DNA of 64,000 bases from Thermus antranikianii DSM 12462 (GTDB taxonomy: Bacteria; Deinococcota; Deinococci; Deinococcales; Thermaceae): assembly GCF_000423905.1 (NCBI RefSeq), contig NZ_AUIW01000002.1:186001-250000 (forward strand), in the 5' to 3' direction. Each line of letters starts with the position of its first letter. Positions within the stretch are counted from its first letter, which is position 1. The notes below the pieces were generated by a model. That model ran no database searches. It worked only from the letters and a program-made list of their open reading frames with translations, and had not been told where the DNA came from. Below are positions 15,430-22,977 of this stretch, piece by piece. The translations under genes were made by a program, and so were the position numbers.

Positions 15430-17145
15430 CTATGCCGGCACCTCCACCATCTGGAACACCTCTATGATGTCCCCTTCCTGGAAGTCGTCGAACCCCTCGA
15501 GGCCGATGCCGCACTCGTAGCCCTGGGCCACCTCCCGCACGTCCTCCTTGAAGCGCTTGAGGCTGGCCATTTTCCCCTTCCAGATCTCCTCGCCCTTGCG
15601 CAAAACCCTTACCTCAGCACCGCGTACCACTTTGCCCTGGGTGACCATGCATCCCGCCACCTGTTTGCCCCCGGGCAGGCGGAAAATGGCCCGCACCTCG
15701 GCCCGGCCCAGGACCTCCTCCTTGAACTTGGGCTCCTTCTGTCCTTTGACCATGGACCGGACCTCGTCGATGAGGTCATAAATGATGCGGAAGGTTTTGA
15801 GGAGAACCCCCTTGCTTTCCGCCGCCTTCTTCACCGCACCGGAAGGGTTCACCCCGAAGGCTAGGATGGCGGCGTTGGCCGTCTGGGCCAGGAGGATATC
15901 CGACTCCGTGGGGGCCCCCACCTGGGCCAGGAGGACGTTGATCTTGACCTCCTCGGTGCTCTCCTTGGCCAGGATGTGCTGGATGGCTTCCAGGGAGCCC
16001 TGGGTATCCGCCCGGAGAATGAGGTTAACCTCCTTCTGCCCTTCCTCCTGGAGGGCCCGGAGCAGGTCGGCCATGGTCCTGGGACGGCGCTCCCTTTCGG
16101 CTTCCTCGCGGGCCTTGCGCTCCTCTTTGCGCTCCTCGGTGATCTCCCTGGCGGCCTCGAGGTCCGGCACCCACTCCACCACGTCCCCGGCGTGGGGAAG
16201 CTCCTGGAAGCCTAAGACCTGCACGGCGCTTCCCGGGCCTGCTTCCTTGCGCTGGTTGCCATCGGCGTCCATCATGGCCCGGATACGGCCGTACACCTCC
16301 CCGGCCACCACATAGTCCCCCACCCGGAAGGTCCCCTCCTGGACCAACATGTTGGCGATAATGCCCGCCTGTTTGTCCAGCTTGGACTCGAGGATGACCC
16401 CTTTGGGCTCGGCGTTTGGGTCAGCCCGGTAATCCTCCAGCTCGGCGATGAGCAGGATCATCTCCAAAAGGTCCTGCACCCCTTGGCCCGTTTTGGCGCT
16501 GATGGGCACCACGATGGCATCCCCACCGTACTCCTCGGGCACGAAGCCCCGCTCCATCAGCTGGCGCTTGACCCGGTCAGGGTCGGCCTGGGGCAGGTCC
16601 ATTTTGTTCAGGGCGAAGATGATCTTGGCCCCGGCTGCCTTGGCGTGGGCGATGGCCTCATCCGTTTGGGGCATGATCCCGTCGTCGGCGGCGATGACGA
16701 TGACGGCGATGTCCGCCACCTTGGCTCCCCGCTGCCTTATGGTGGTGAAGGCCTCGTGCCCCGGGGTGTCTATGAAGACCACCGTACCCTGCGGGGTCTT
16801 CACCTCAAAGGCACCCACGTGTTGGGTGATCCCCCCCGCTTCCTTCTCGGCGATGCGGCTTTTGCGAAGATAGTCCAGGAGGGTGGTCTTCCCGTGGTCC
16901 ACGTGGCCCATGATGACCACCACGGGAGGCTTTCGGGGGAGGGCTTTCCTACGCTCCTCCTCCGCCAGCTTCTCCTGCAGGCCCCGTTGTTCCTTGACCA
17001 GTTCCCGCACCGCCTCCGCATCCTCCTCGGAAAGGGTGGAGGCGTGGGACTTGTAGGCGACCCCCATCTGGTCCAGGAGCTCCAGGAGCTCCTCGTTGGT
17101 CATACCCAGCTCTTTAGCCAGCTGGTAGATCCGTATTTTGGCCAT
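15430..17145 (-). CDS. infB: translation initiation factor IF-2
   Basis: A 571-residue GTPase that places fMet-tRNA on the 30S subunit and promotes subunit joining. A short N-terminal IF2_N domain (MAKIRIYQLAKELGM) is followed directly by the G domain: G1 GHVDHGKTT (80-88), G2 with GGITQHVGA, G3 DTPGHEAF, G4 NKMD, G5 ISAKTGQG; then domains II, III and the C-terminal fMet-binding C2 domain. It is short, as in Thermus, without the long N-terminal extension of E. coli. ATG 17145 follows AGGAGGT and lies within the end of ylxR (32-nt overlap). Confidence 0.98.
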   Translation of the reverse strand: MAKIRIYQLAKELGMTNEELLELLDQMGVAYKSHASTLSEEDAEAVRELVKEQRGLQEKLAEEERRKALPRKPPVVVIMGHVDHGKTTLLDYLRKSRIAEKEAGGITQHVGAFEVKTPQGTVVFIDTPGHEAFTTIRQRGAKVADIAVIVIAADDGIMPQTDEAIAHAKAAGAKIIFALNKMDLPQADPDRVKRQLMERGFVPEEYGGDAIVVPISAKTGQGVQDLLEMILLIAELEDYRADPNAEPKGVILESKLDKQAGIIANMLVQEGTFRVGDYVVAGEVYGRIRAMMDADGNQRKEAGPGSAVQVLGFQELPHAGDVVEWVPDLEAAREITEERKEERKAREEAERERRPRTMADLLRALQEEGQKEVNLILRADTQGSLEAIQHILAKESTEEVKINVLLAQVGAPTESDILLAQTANAAILAFGVNPSGAVKKAAESKGVLLKTFRIIYDLIDEVRSMVKGQKEPKFKEEVLGRAEVRAIFRLPGGKQVAGCMVTQGKVVRGAEVRVLRKGEEIWKGKMASLKRFKEDVREVAQGYECGIGLEGFDDFQEGDIIEVFQMVEVPA

Positions 17146-17392
17146 CCGTACCTCCTAAAAGGGTGATAAGCGCTTCCGACAAGGCCTTGGCCCGGCCCCC
17201 AGCAAAGCGCCTCAGCTTCTTTTCCGTCCAGCACTCCGGGTTGTCGGGGCAGACATAGGCTCCCCTACCCGGCAGTTTCCCCGTGGGGTCCAGGCGAAAC
17301 CCCTCCGGCATGAGCAGGATCCGCAAAAGCTCCCCCTTGGGCCGCCTTTTGCGGCAGGCCACGCACATGCGGATGGGGACATGCTTCGCCAT
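17114..17392 (-). CDS. ylxR: YlxR (DUF448) RNA-binding protein
   Basis: A 92-residue basic protein with the family signature MCVACRKRRPKGELLRI, GRGAYVCPDNPEC and a Lys/Arg-rich second half. YlxR proteins occur between nusA and infB in many bacteria and bind RNA; roles in RNase P and transcription have been proposed. Start ATG 17392 shares one base with the nusA stop (TGATG), so it is translationally coupled. A GTG one codon earlier is also possible. Confidence 0.93.
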   Translation of the reverse strand: MAKHVPIRMCVACRKRRPKGELLRILLMPEGFRLDPTGKLPGRGAYVCPDNPECWTEKKLRRFAGGRAKALSEALITLLGGTDGQNTDLPAG

Positions 17393-18555
17393 CACTCGGA
17401 AAGATCCCGGAAGAGCTTCTCGAATTCCTCTTTTGCCCGGCTTGGGGTTTCCGCCTCCTCCTTGGCGGCCCTGCGAATAGCCTCGTCCAGATCGGAGATC
17501 TCCGCCTCCTCAAAGTGGATCTCGTAACCCGTGAGCTTGGAGGCCAGGCGCACGTTTTGCCCCCCGGTGCCGATGGCCAGGGAGTGCTGGTCCTTGGTCA
17601 CCTTGACCCGGGCCTTCTGCCCATTGGGTTCCAGCTCGATGGAACCCACCTGGGCGGGGGAGAGGGCATTGCGGATGAACTCCTTGGGGTCCTTGGCCCA
17701 GAGGATGATGTCCACCTTTTCCCGGCCCAGCTCGGCGGAAACCGCTTGGATGCGCTGCCCCTTGTGGCCGATGCAGGCCCCGATGGGGTCCACATTGGGG
17801 TTGTGGGTCATTACCGCCACCTTGCTGCGGCGGCCGGGTTCGCGGGCGATGGCCTTAATCTCCACGATGCCCTCAGCGATCTCGGGGACCTCCTGCTTCA
17901 AGAGGTGCTCCAGAAGCTTCTCGTGGGCCCGGCTTACGATCAAGGAAGGGCCTTTGGCGGAGCGGTCCACCTTCTTCAGGTACACCTTGAGGCGCTGCCC
18001 GGGGTAGTAGCGCTCCGTGGGGATCTGCTCGCTCTTGGGAAGGTAAGCCTCCCCCCGGCCCAGCTCCACGAAGACGTTGCCCCGGTTGTCCACCCGGGTC
18101 ACCACTCCGGTGAGGACCTGGCCCTCCTTGTCCTTGTACTCGTTGTAGATGCGGTTGCGCTCGGACTCCTTGAGGCGTTGGGTGAGGATCTGGCGCAGGT
18201 CCTGGATGGCCATGCGGGAGAGGCCCTCGGGGTCAATGGGGAACTCCATCTCGTCGCCAATTTGGACCTCGGGGTCGTACTGGAGGGCCTCGGAGAGGGC
18301 GATTTCCTTGTCTGGGTCCTCCACCTTCTCCACCACGCGGCGCACCTCCACCATCTCGATGCGCCCGGTCTGGGGGTCTATGTAGACGTCCACCTCCGGA
18401 CCCTTGCCCGCATCGATTTCCTCCTTGCGGTACCCCTTTTGCCGCTTGATGTAGGCCTTACGCAGGGCTTCCCTGAAGGCCTCGAGGACCTCCTCGGTGG
18501 TGACCCCCCGCTCCAAGGCCAGCTGCTGCATGGCGTCTATGAACTCCCGGTTCAT
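17392..18555 (-). CDS. nusA: transcription termination/antitermination factor NusA
   Basis: A 387-residue NusA of the short form without the C-terminal acidic repeats of E. coli. Order: N-terminal RNAP-binding domain (1-125), S1 domain (GQVLTGVVTRVDNRGNVFVELGRGEAYLPKSEQ, about 135-200), KH1 with RSKVAVMTHNPNVDPIGACIGHKGQRI (about 240-290), KH2 with ARVKVTKDQHSLAIGTGGQNVRLASKLTG (about 310-350). It controls pausing, termination and antitermination. GGAGGAG precedes ATG 18555. Operon order rimP-nusA-ylxR-infB is the widely conserved one. Confidence 0.98.
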   Translation of the reverse strand: MNREFIDAMQQLALERGVTTEEVLEAFREALRKAYIKRQKGYRKEEIDAGKGPEVDVYIDPQTGRIEMVEVRRVVEKVEDPDKEIALSEALQYDPEVQIGDEMEFPIDPEGLSRMAIQDLRQILTQRLKESERNRIYNEYKDKEGQVLTGVVTRVDNRGNVFVELGRGEAYLPKSEQIPTERYYPGQRLKVYLKKVDRSAKGPSLIVSRAHEKLLEHLLKQEVPEIAEGIVEIKAIAREPGRRSKVAVMTHNPNVDPIGACIGHKGQRIQAVSAELGREKVDIILWAKDPKEFIRNALSPAQVGSIELEPNGQKARVKVTKDQHSLAIGTGGQNVRLASKLTGYEIHFEEAEISDLDEAIRRAAKEEAETPSRAKEEFEKLFRDLSE

Positions 18556-18577
18556 CTCTCCTCCCTAATCTAGGCTG

Positions 18578-19003
18578 TTACCTGGGCTCCTCGGGCCACT
18601 CGGCGAGGTTGGCGCGGAAGGTGCCGATCTTGAGGCGTCTTTCTTCCTGGCCCACCTGGAAGACCACTTCGTCCTCTTCCACCCGAAGGATCCGTCCGGT
18701 GAAGCCCTCGGGCCCCGGCACCTTGGCCTTTAACCCCTGGAAGCGCTCGAAGTGGCGGCGGGTAAAGAGGGGGCGCTTGGGGCCAGGAGACTCCACCAGG
18801 AGACGGTAGCTTCCCGGGATGGGGTCCTCACGGTCAAAGACGGCCTCTATGGCCCGGCTGGCCCGTTCCAGGTCGGCCACGCTGATGGGCCTTTCGTCCT
18901 TTCGCTCCAGGCGGACCAGGACCTCCCCGGGGGCTTCCTTCACCTCCAGGACCTCGAGGCCCAGAGGCTCCACCGCTTCCTCCACCAACCGCCAAAGGTC
19001 CAC
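18578..19003 (-). CDS. rimP: ribosome maturation factor RimP
   Basis: About 141 residues if started at GTG 19003, which has AGGGAGG at good distance; GTG 19027 would add eight. It has the RimP N-terminal alpha/beta domain (LEVLEVKEAPGEVLVRLE, SVADLERASRAIEAVFD, SYRLLVESPGPKRPLFTRRHFERFQG) and a C-terminal SH3-like barrel (GRILRVEEDEVVFQ). It assists 30S assembly. First gene of the nusA-infB operon; its promoter is back-to-back with that of ssrA. Confidence 0.93.
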   Translation of the reverse strand: MDLWRLVEEAVEPLGLEVLEVKEAPGEVLVRLERKDERPISVADLERASRAIEAVFDREDPIPGSYRLLVESPGPKRPLFTRRHFERFQGLKAKVPGPEGFTGRILRVEEDEVVFQVGQEERRLKIGTFRANLAEWPEEPR

Positions 19004-19034
19004 AGGCACCTCCCTACCTCCCTTCACAAAGGAA

Positions 19035-19054
19035 GGGTGGGCTTACACCCACCC
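19035..19054 (-). promoter_or_regulatory. leader hairpin upstream of rimP
   Basis: GGGTGGG (19035-19041), 6-nt loop, CCCACCC (19048-19054), inside the likely rimP leader, 32 nt before the start. NusA often controls its own operon through the leader, so this may be a pause or attenuation hairpin; that is inference. Confidence 0.4.
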
Positions 19055-19078
19055 CCCTCCCTTGGGAGCACTGGGCTC

Positions 19079-19108
19079 AGTTTACACCCAAAACCCCCTT
19101 GACTACAA
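19079..19108 (-). promoter_or_regulatory. promoter of the rimP-nusA-infB operon
   Basis: Minus strand TTGTAG (19108-19103), 18-nt spacer, TAAACT (19084-19079). Its -35 overlaps the ssrA -35 by two bases. Confidence 0.6.
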
Positions 19109-19128
19109 CCCCTTTAGCCTAGTACACT
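19099..19128 (+). promoter_or_regulatory. promoter of ssrA
   Basis: TTGACT (19099-19104), 18-nt spacer, TACACT (19123-19128). Transcription would begin near 19135, leaving a ~27-nt precursor leader before the mature 5' end, with a GCCGG/CCGGC hairpin in it. Confidence 0.65.
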
Positions 19129-19161
19129 CAAGGTTGCCGGTCCGAGTCCGGCCAGTCACAT

Positions 19162-19508
19162 GGGGGTGAACGGTCTCGACGGGGGTCGCCGAGGGCAGGT
19201 GGCGCGCCGAGGTGCGGGTGGCCTCGTAAAAACCCGCAAAAGAATAAAGGCCAACAAGCCTGCTTACGCTCTCGCGGCTTAATGACCGCGACCTCGCCCG
19301 GTAGCCCTGCCGGGGGCTCACCGGCGTGGGGACACAAACCCGGCTAGCCTTGGCTACGCCCCGTAACCCAAGGCGAAGTTAAGCGGGGCTTGCTCCTGGC
19401 CGCCTGTCCGCGGGCCAAGCCAGGAGGACACCCAAAACGCGGACTACGCGCGTAGAGGCCTGCCGTAGGGACTTTCGGACGGGGGTTCGACTCCCCCCAC
19501 CTCCACCA
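19162..19508 (+). ncRNA. ssrA: transfer-messenger RNA (tmRNA)
   Basis: Mature 5' GGGGGTG (19162-19168) pairs with CACCTCC before the encoded ACCA that ends at 19508. The tRNA-like T arm is GGGGGTTCGACTCCCCC. The tag frame starts at GCC 19250 and encodes ANKPAYALAA followed by TAA and TGA in tandem (19280-19285). The tag ends in the usual ALAA degron recognised by ClpXP/FtsH-type proteases. With SmpB it rescues ribosomes stalled on broken mRNAs. Length 347 nt is normal. The tag differs from the ANTNYALAA I remember for T. thermophilus. Confidence 0.97.
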
Positions 19509-19516
19509 AAGGGCTT

Positions 19517-19547
19517 AGGGGCCCATACGGGTCCCTATTTTGTTGTT
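19517..19547 (+). terminator. ssrA terminator
   Basis: AGGGGCCC (19517-19524), loop ATAC, GGGTCCCT (19529-19536), then ATTTTGTTGTT: an eight-pair stem with a T-rich tail, a classical intrinsic terminator. Confidence 0.8.
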
Positions 19548-19556
19548 GCCATATAA

Positions 19557-19754
19557 AAGACTACCCTGTACTTGCCCAAGTCCTTGAAGCGCCTGCTGGA
19601 GCTTAAGGCCCGGCGGGAGGGCCGCTCCCAGGCTGAGCTCGTAAGGGAGGCGTTGGAGCGCTACCTGGCTTCCCCTTCCCCTAAGTCCTTGGGCATAGGG
19701 GAGGATACCGGGGTAACAGGCCGTACGGCAGAGGCCCGGTTGGAGAAGGATTGA
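19557..19754 (+). pseudogene. remnant of a VapB-type ribbon-helix-helix antitoxin gene
   Basis: The frame reads KTTLYLPKSLKRLLELKARREGRSQAELVREALERYL, the whole RHH fold expected after an initial Met, but there is no ATG: TAA (19554) comes directly before the Lys codon. The only in-frame start is TTG 19572, which would remove most of the DNA-binding beta strand. No PIN-domain toxin gene follows; the next 130 bp lead to the FMN riboswitch. Likely a solitary decayed antitoxin; a working gene from TTG is the alternative. Confidence 0.5.
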
Positions 19755-19887
19755 GTCCTGCCCAGCGTGCGGACGTGGGTGCGCCAGTACCAGGACCTCC
19801 CTTTGGGTTTCTCCGATGCCGCGGTAGCAGGTCCATCCCAGCTTGTGATCTGCCTTCGGTTGTAAAGTAAATTCGGTGCCGCCTGGC

Positions 19888-20006
19888 ACCTCCTTCGGGG
19901 CGGGGTGGAAGTCCCCACCGGCGGTGAAAGCCCGCGAAGCCCCTTTGGGGCCCGATCCGGTGGAATTCCGGAGCCGACGGTGAAAGTCCGGATGGGAGAA
20001 GGAGGT
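19888..20006 (+). ncRNA. FMN riboswitch (RFN element)
   Basis: All conserved RFN blocks are present: CTTCGGGGCGGGGTGGAAG, CCCCACCGGCGG, AGCCCGCGA, GATCCGGTG, GCCGACGGTGAAAGTCCGGATGGGAGAAGGAGG. Helix P1 is ACCTCCTTC (19888-19896) with GAAGGAGGT (19998-20006), nine perfect pairs, and the second strand contains the ribD ribosome-binding site AGGAGG. FMN binding would therefore hide the site directly, so control is on translation; no terminator hairpin is seen. A hairpin GGTGCC-GCCT-GGCACC at 19875-19890 competes with the outer three pairs of P1 if transcribed. Confidence 0.95.
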
Positions 20007-20010
20007 CTTT

Positions 20011-21144
20011 TTGCGAGAGCTGGACGAACGGTTCCTGCGGAGGGCGCTACAGCTGGCCGAGAGGGCTCGAGGCCACACCCACCCCAATCCCCTGGTGGGG
20101 GCGGTGCTGGTGCGGGAGGGCCGCGTCGTGGGGGAGGGGTACCACCCCAGGGCCGGGGAGGCCCACGCGGAGGTGTACGCCTTGCGCCAGGCGGGTGAGG
20201 AGGCCCAAGGAGCCACCCTCTACGTGTCCTTGGAGCCTTGCAACCACTTTGGCCGCACCCCTCCTTGCTCCTTGGCCCTTCTGCAGGCGGGGGTGGCCCG
20301 GGTGGTGGCGGCGGCCCGGGATCCCAACCCTTTGGCCCAAGGGGGTCTGGAACGGCTTAGGGCCGGGGGGGTAGAGGTGGAGGCCGGGCTCCTGGAAGCC
20401 GAGGCCCAGGGGCAGAACGAGGTCTTCTTCCACGTGCAGAAAAAGGGCCGGCCCTTCGTGCTCCTCAAGGCTGCCTTGACCTTGGATGGCAAGGTGGCTG
20501 CTGTAAGCGGGGATGCCCGTTACGTGTCCTCGGAGGAAAGCCGGCGCGTGGCTCAGGCCTACCGCCAGTGGCTTCCCGTGGTGATGGTGGGGGTGGGAAC
20601 GATCCTCAAGGACGATCCCTGGCTTACCGTGCGGGAGCCGGACTTCAGGCCCTTCCCCCTCATGCTGGAGCCCCCGCCCCTTAGGGACCCGGTGAAGGTG
20701 ATCTTGGACACCGAGGGCCGCACTCCCCCCACCGCCCGTATCTTTCAAAAGGGACCCCGGGGGGAGCCTGCCCGCGTGTACGTGCTGGTGGGCAAAGGTG
20801 CGCCCAAGGATCGGCTTAGGGCCCTCGAGGAGGCGGGTGCCCGGGTGGTGGAGCTTCCCCGGGAAGGAGGGAGGGTGAGCCTCGAGGGGGCCTTGCACCT
20901 TCTCTTGGAGGAGGGACTGGACGGGATCCTTCTGGAGGGGGGTCCGAGGCTGGCTGGGGCCTTCTGGGAAAGGGGACTGGTGGACAAGCTGGCCCTCTTC
21001 GTGGCGCCCAAGGTTTTGGGGGAGGGGAGGGGGTTCTTGGAGGGGTTCGCCCTGGAGCGCATGGCCGAGGCCAAGAGGCTGAGGCTCGTCCGCAAGGAGT
21101 GGCTTGGGGAGGACCTTTGGCTGGAGGCGTACCCGGAGGGGTGA
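20011..21144 (+). CDS. ribD: bifunctional riboflavin deaminase/reductase RibD
   Basis: A 377-residue enzyme that deaminates and then reduces the first pyrimidine intermediate of riboflavin synthesis. The N-terminal zinc deaminase has HAE (52-54) and PCNHFGRTPPC (Cys77, Cys86). The C-terminal reductase starts near 150 (RPFVLLKAALTLDGKVA) with GGPRLAGAFWERGLVDKLALFVAPKVLG. Start is TTG 20011, five bases after GGAGG of the FMN riboswitch. Its stop overlaps the ribE start. Confidence 0.96.
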   Translation: MRELDERFLRRALQLAERARGHTHPNPLVGAVLVREGRVVGEGYHPRAGEAHAEVYALRQAGEEAQGATLYVSLEPCNHFGRTPPCSLALLQAGVARVVAAARDPNPLAQGGLERLRAGGVEVEAGLLEAEAQGQNEVFFHVQKKGRPFVLLKAALTLDGKVAAVSGDARYVSSEESRRVAQAYRQWLPVVMVGVGTILKDDPWLTVREPDFRPFPLMLEPPPLRDPVKVILDTEGRTPPTARIFQKGPRGEPARVYVLVGKGAPKDRLRALEEAGARVVELPREGGRVSLEGALHLLLEEGLDGILLEGGPRLAGAFWERGLVDKLALFVAPKVLGEGRGFLEGFALERMAEAKRLRLVRKEWLGEDLWLEAYPEG

Positions 21145-21728
21145 TGTTCACGGGATTGGTGGAGGAAACCGGCGAGATCGTGGAGGTCCGGGAGGGGCCT
21201 TTCCTCAGGGTCAGGATCGCCGCCAAGGAAGTGCTTTCTGACCTTAAGGTAGGGGATTCGGTGGCGGTGGATGGGGTCTGCCTCACCGCAGTGGAGGTGG
21301 ACGAGGGCGGTTTTTGGGTGGAGCTTGCCCGGGAAACCCTGCGCCGCACCGCCCCCACCTGGCGGGTGGGGCACCGGCCCAACCTGGAGAGGGCCCTTAA
21401 GGTGGGGGACCGGCTTGGGGGGCATTTCGTCACCGGGCATGTGGACGGGGTGGCGGAGGTGGTGGCCATCCGGGAGGCCCCGGGGGCCAAGGACTACTTC
21501 TTCCGACCCCCCCAAGACCTTGCCCGCTACATTGCCGAGAAGGGAAGCGTGGCCCTAAACGGCGTTTCCCTCACGGTGGCGGGCCTAAAGGGGCAGGACT
21601 TCTTCGTCACCCTTATCCCCCACACCCTTAAGGTCACCAACTTAGGAAGCCTAAAGGTGGGGGATGGGGTGAACCTGGAGGTGGACCTCATCGCCCGCTA
21701 TCTGGAGCGGCTTGTGAAGGGGGAATGA
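21144..21728 (+). CDS. ribE: riboflavin synthase alpha chain
   Basis: 194 residues with the two lumazine-binding repeats: [12 protein letters not shown] with [11 protein letters not shown] in the first, and [15 protein letters not shown] with [11 protein letters not shown] in the second. It dismutates two 6,7-dimethyl-8-ribityllumazine molecules to riboflavin. ATG 21144 shares a base with the ribD stop, and its own stop overlaps the next start. Lumazine synthase (ribH) is not in this window. Confidence 0.96.
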   Translation: MFTGLVEETGEIVEVREGPFLRVRIAAKEVLSDLKVGDSVAVDGVCLTAVEVDEGGFWVELARETLRRTAPTWRVGHRPNLERALKVGDRLGGHFVTGHVDGVAEVVAIREAPGAKDYFFRPPQDLARYIAEKGSVALNGVSLTVAGLKGQDFFVTLIPHTLKVTNLGSLKVGDGVNLEVDLIARYLERLVKGE

Positions 21729-22927
21729 TGGAGGGTTTGGCCAGCGTCAGGGAACTCATGGAGGAACTCCGCCAAGGCCGCCCGGTGGTCCTGGTGGACG
21801 ACGAGGACCGGGAAAACGAGGGCGACCTCATCATGGCGGCAGAGCACGTGACCCCGGAGTGGGTGAACTTCATGCTCAAGGAGTGCCGGGGGCTCCTTTG
21901 CGTGGCCTTGACCGAGGAACGGGCCAGGGCCCTGGACCTGCCCCTCATGGTGGAGAGGAACCAGGATCCCCAGGGTACCCGCTTCACCGTGAGCGTGGAT
22001 GCCCGGGGGACCACCACGGGGATCTCCGCCTTTGAGCGGGCGGCCACCATAAGGCTTCTGGCTGATCCCGAGGCCACCGCCCAGGATTTCCGGCGCCCTG
22101 GGCACATCTTCCCCCTGGTGGCCAGGCCGGGCGGGGTCCTGAGGCGGGCCGGGCATACGGAGGCCACCGTGGACCTTTTGCGCCTGGCGGGGCTTAGGCC
22201 GGTGGGGAGCCTCATCGAGATCCTCAAGGAGGATGGCACCATGGCCCGGCTTCCGGACCTTTTGGAGTTTGCCGGGCGCCACGGCCTTAAGGTGGGCACC
22301 ATCGCCGACCTCATCCGCTACCGCCTGGAGAAGGGGGACCTCTACGTGAAACGGGAGGCGGAGGCCCTTTTGCCCACCCGGTTTGGCGAGTTCCGCATCC
22401 TGGGCTACCGGGATAGCCTCACGGGAGAGGAGCACGCCGCCTTGGTCATGGGAAGCTGGGACCCTGAGGAGCCCGTCCTGGTGCGCATGCACTCCGAGTG
22501 CCTCACCGGGGATGCCCTGCACTCCCTGAGGTGCGACTGCGGCTTCCAGCGGGATCTGGCTCTGGAGCGTATCTCTAAGGAGGGGAAGGGGGTTTTGGTC
22601 TACCTGAGGCAAGAGGGGCGGGGAATCGGCCTTGTGAACAAGATCCGGGCCTACCACCTGCAGGACCAAGGCCTGGACACGGTGGAGGCCAACCTGGCCC
22701 TGGGGTTCCCGCCGGACCTGCGGGACTACGGGGTGGGGGCCCAGATCCTCTACGACCTTGGGGTGCGCAAGATGCGCCTCCTCACCAATAACCCCCGCAA
22801 GGTAAAGGCCCTGTCGGGTTTCGGCATCGAGATCGTGGAGCGCATTCCCCTGAGGGCCGGGGACAACCCCCACAACGAGCGTTACCTCCAGGCTAAAAAG
22901 GAGAAGCTTGGGCACTGGATGGACTGA
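21725..22927 (+). CDS. ribBA: DHBP synthase / GTP cyclohydrolase II
   Basis: A 400-residue fusion supplying both precursors of riboflavin. The N-terminal RibB half (about 1-205) has [18 protein letters not shown] and the HTEATVDL segment. The C-terminal RibA half has [15 protein letters not shown] with the three zinc Cys, QEGRGIGL, and [11 protein letters not shown] at 21725 (or the next codon) overlaps the ribE stop, so the three genes are coupled under the FMN riboswitch. Confidence 0.97.
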   Translation: MMEGLASVRELMEELRQGRPVVLVDDEDRENEGDLIMAAEHVTPEWVNFMLKECRGLLCVALTEERARALDLPLMVERNQDPQGTRFTVSVDARGTTTGISAFERAATIRLLADPEATAQDFRRPGHIFPLVARPGGVLRRAGHTEATVDLLRLAGLRPVGSLIEILKEDGTMARLPDLLEFAGRHGLKVGTIADLIRYRLEKGDLYVKREAEALLPTRFGEFRILGYRDSLTGEEHAALVMGSWDPEEPVLVRMHSECLTGDALHSLRCDCGFQRDLALERISKEGKGVLVYLRQEGRGIGLVNKIRAYHLQDQGLDTVEANLALGFPPDLRDYGVGAQILYDLGVRKMRLLTNNPRKVKALSGFGIEIVERIPLRAGDNPHNERYLQAKKEKLGHWMD

Positions 22928-22965
22928 TGGGGTTCCCTGGATGGCCCAGGCCCTCCCAAAGCCTC

Positions 22966-22971
22966 TAGCAT
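22966..22971 (+). promoter_or_regulatory. -10 box before the VWA gene
   Basis: TAGCAT, six nt before ATG 22978, with no ribosome-binding site: leaderless layout. It gives the gene its own start in addition to readthrough from ribBA. Confidence 0.4.
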
Positions 22972-22977
22972 GAGGCT

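Noticed and set aside
15448-17160. Plus-strand frames over infB as separate genes
   Set aside because: They are antisense to a highly conserved gene and have no start signals.
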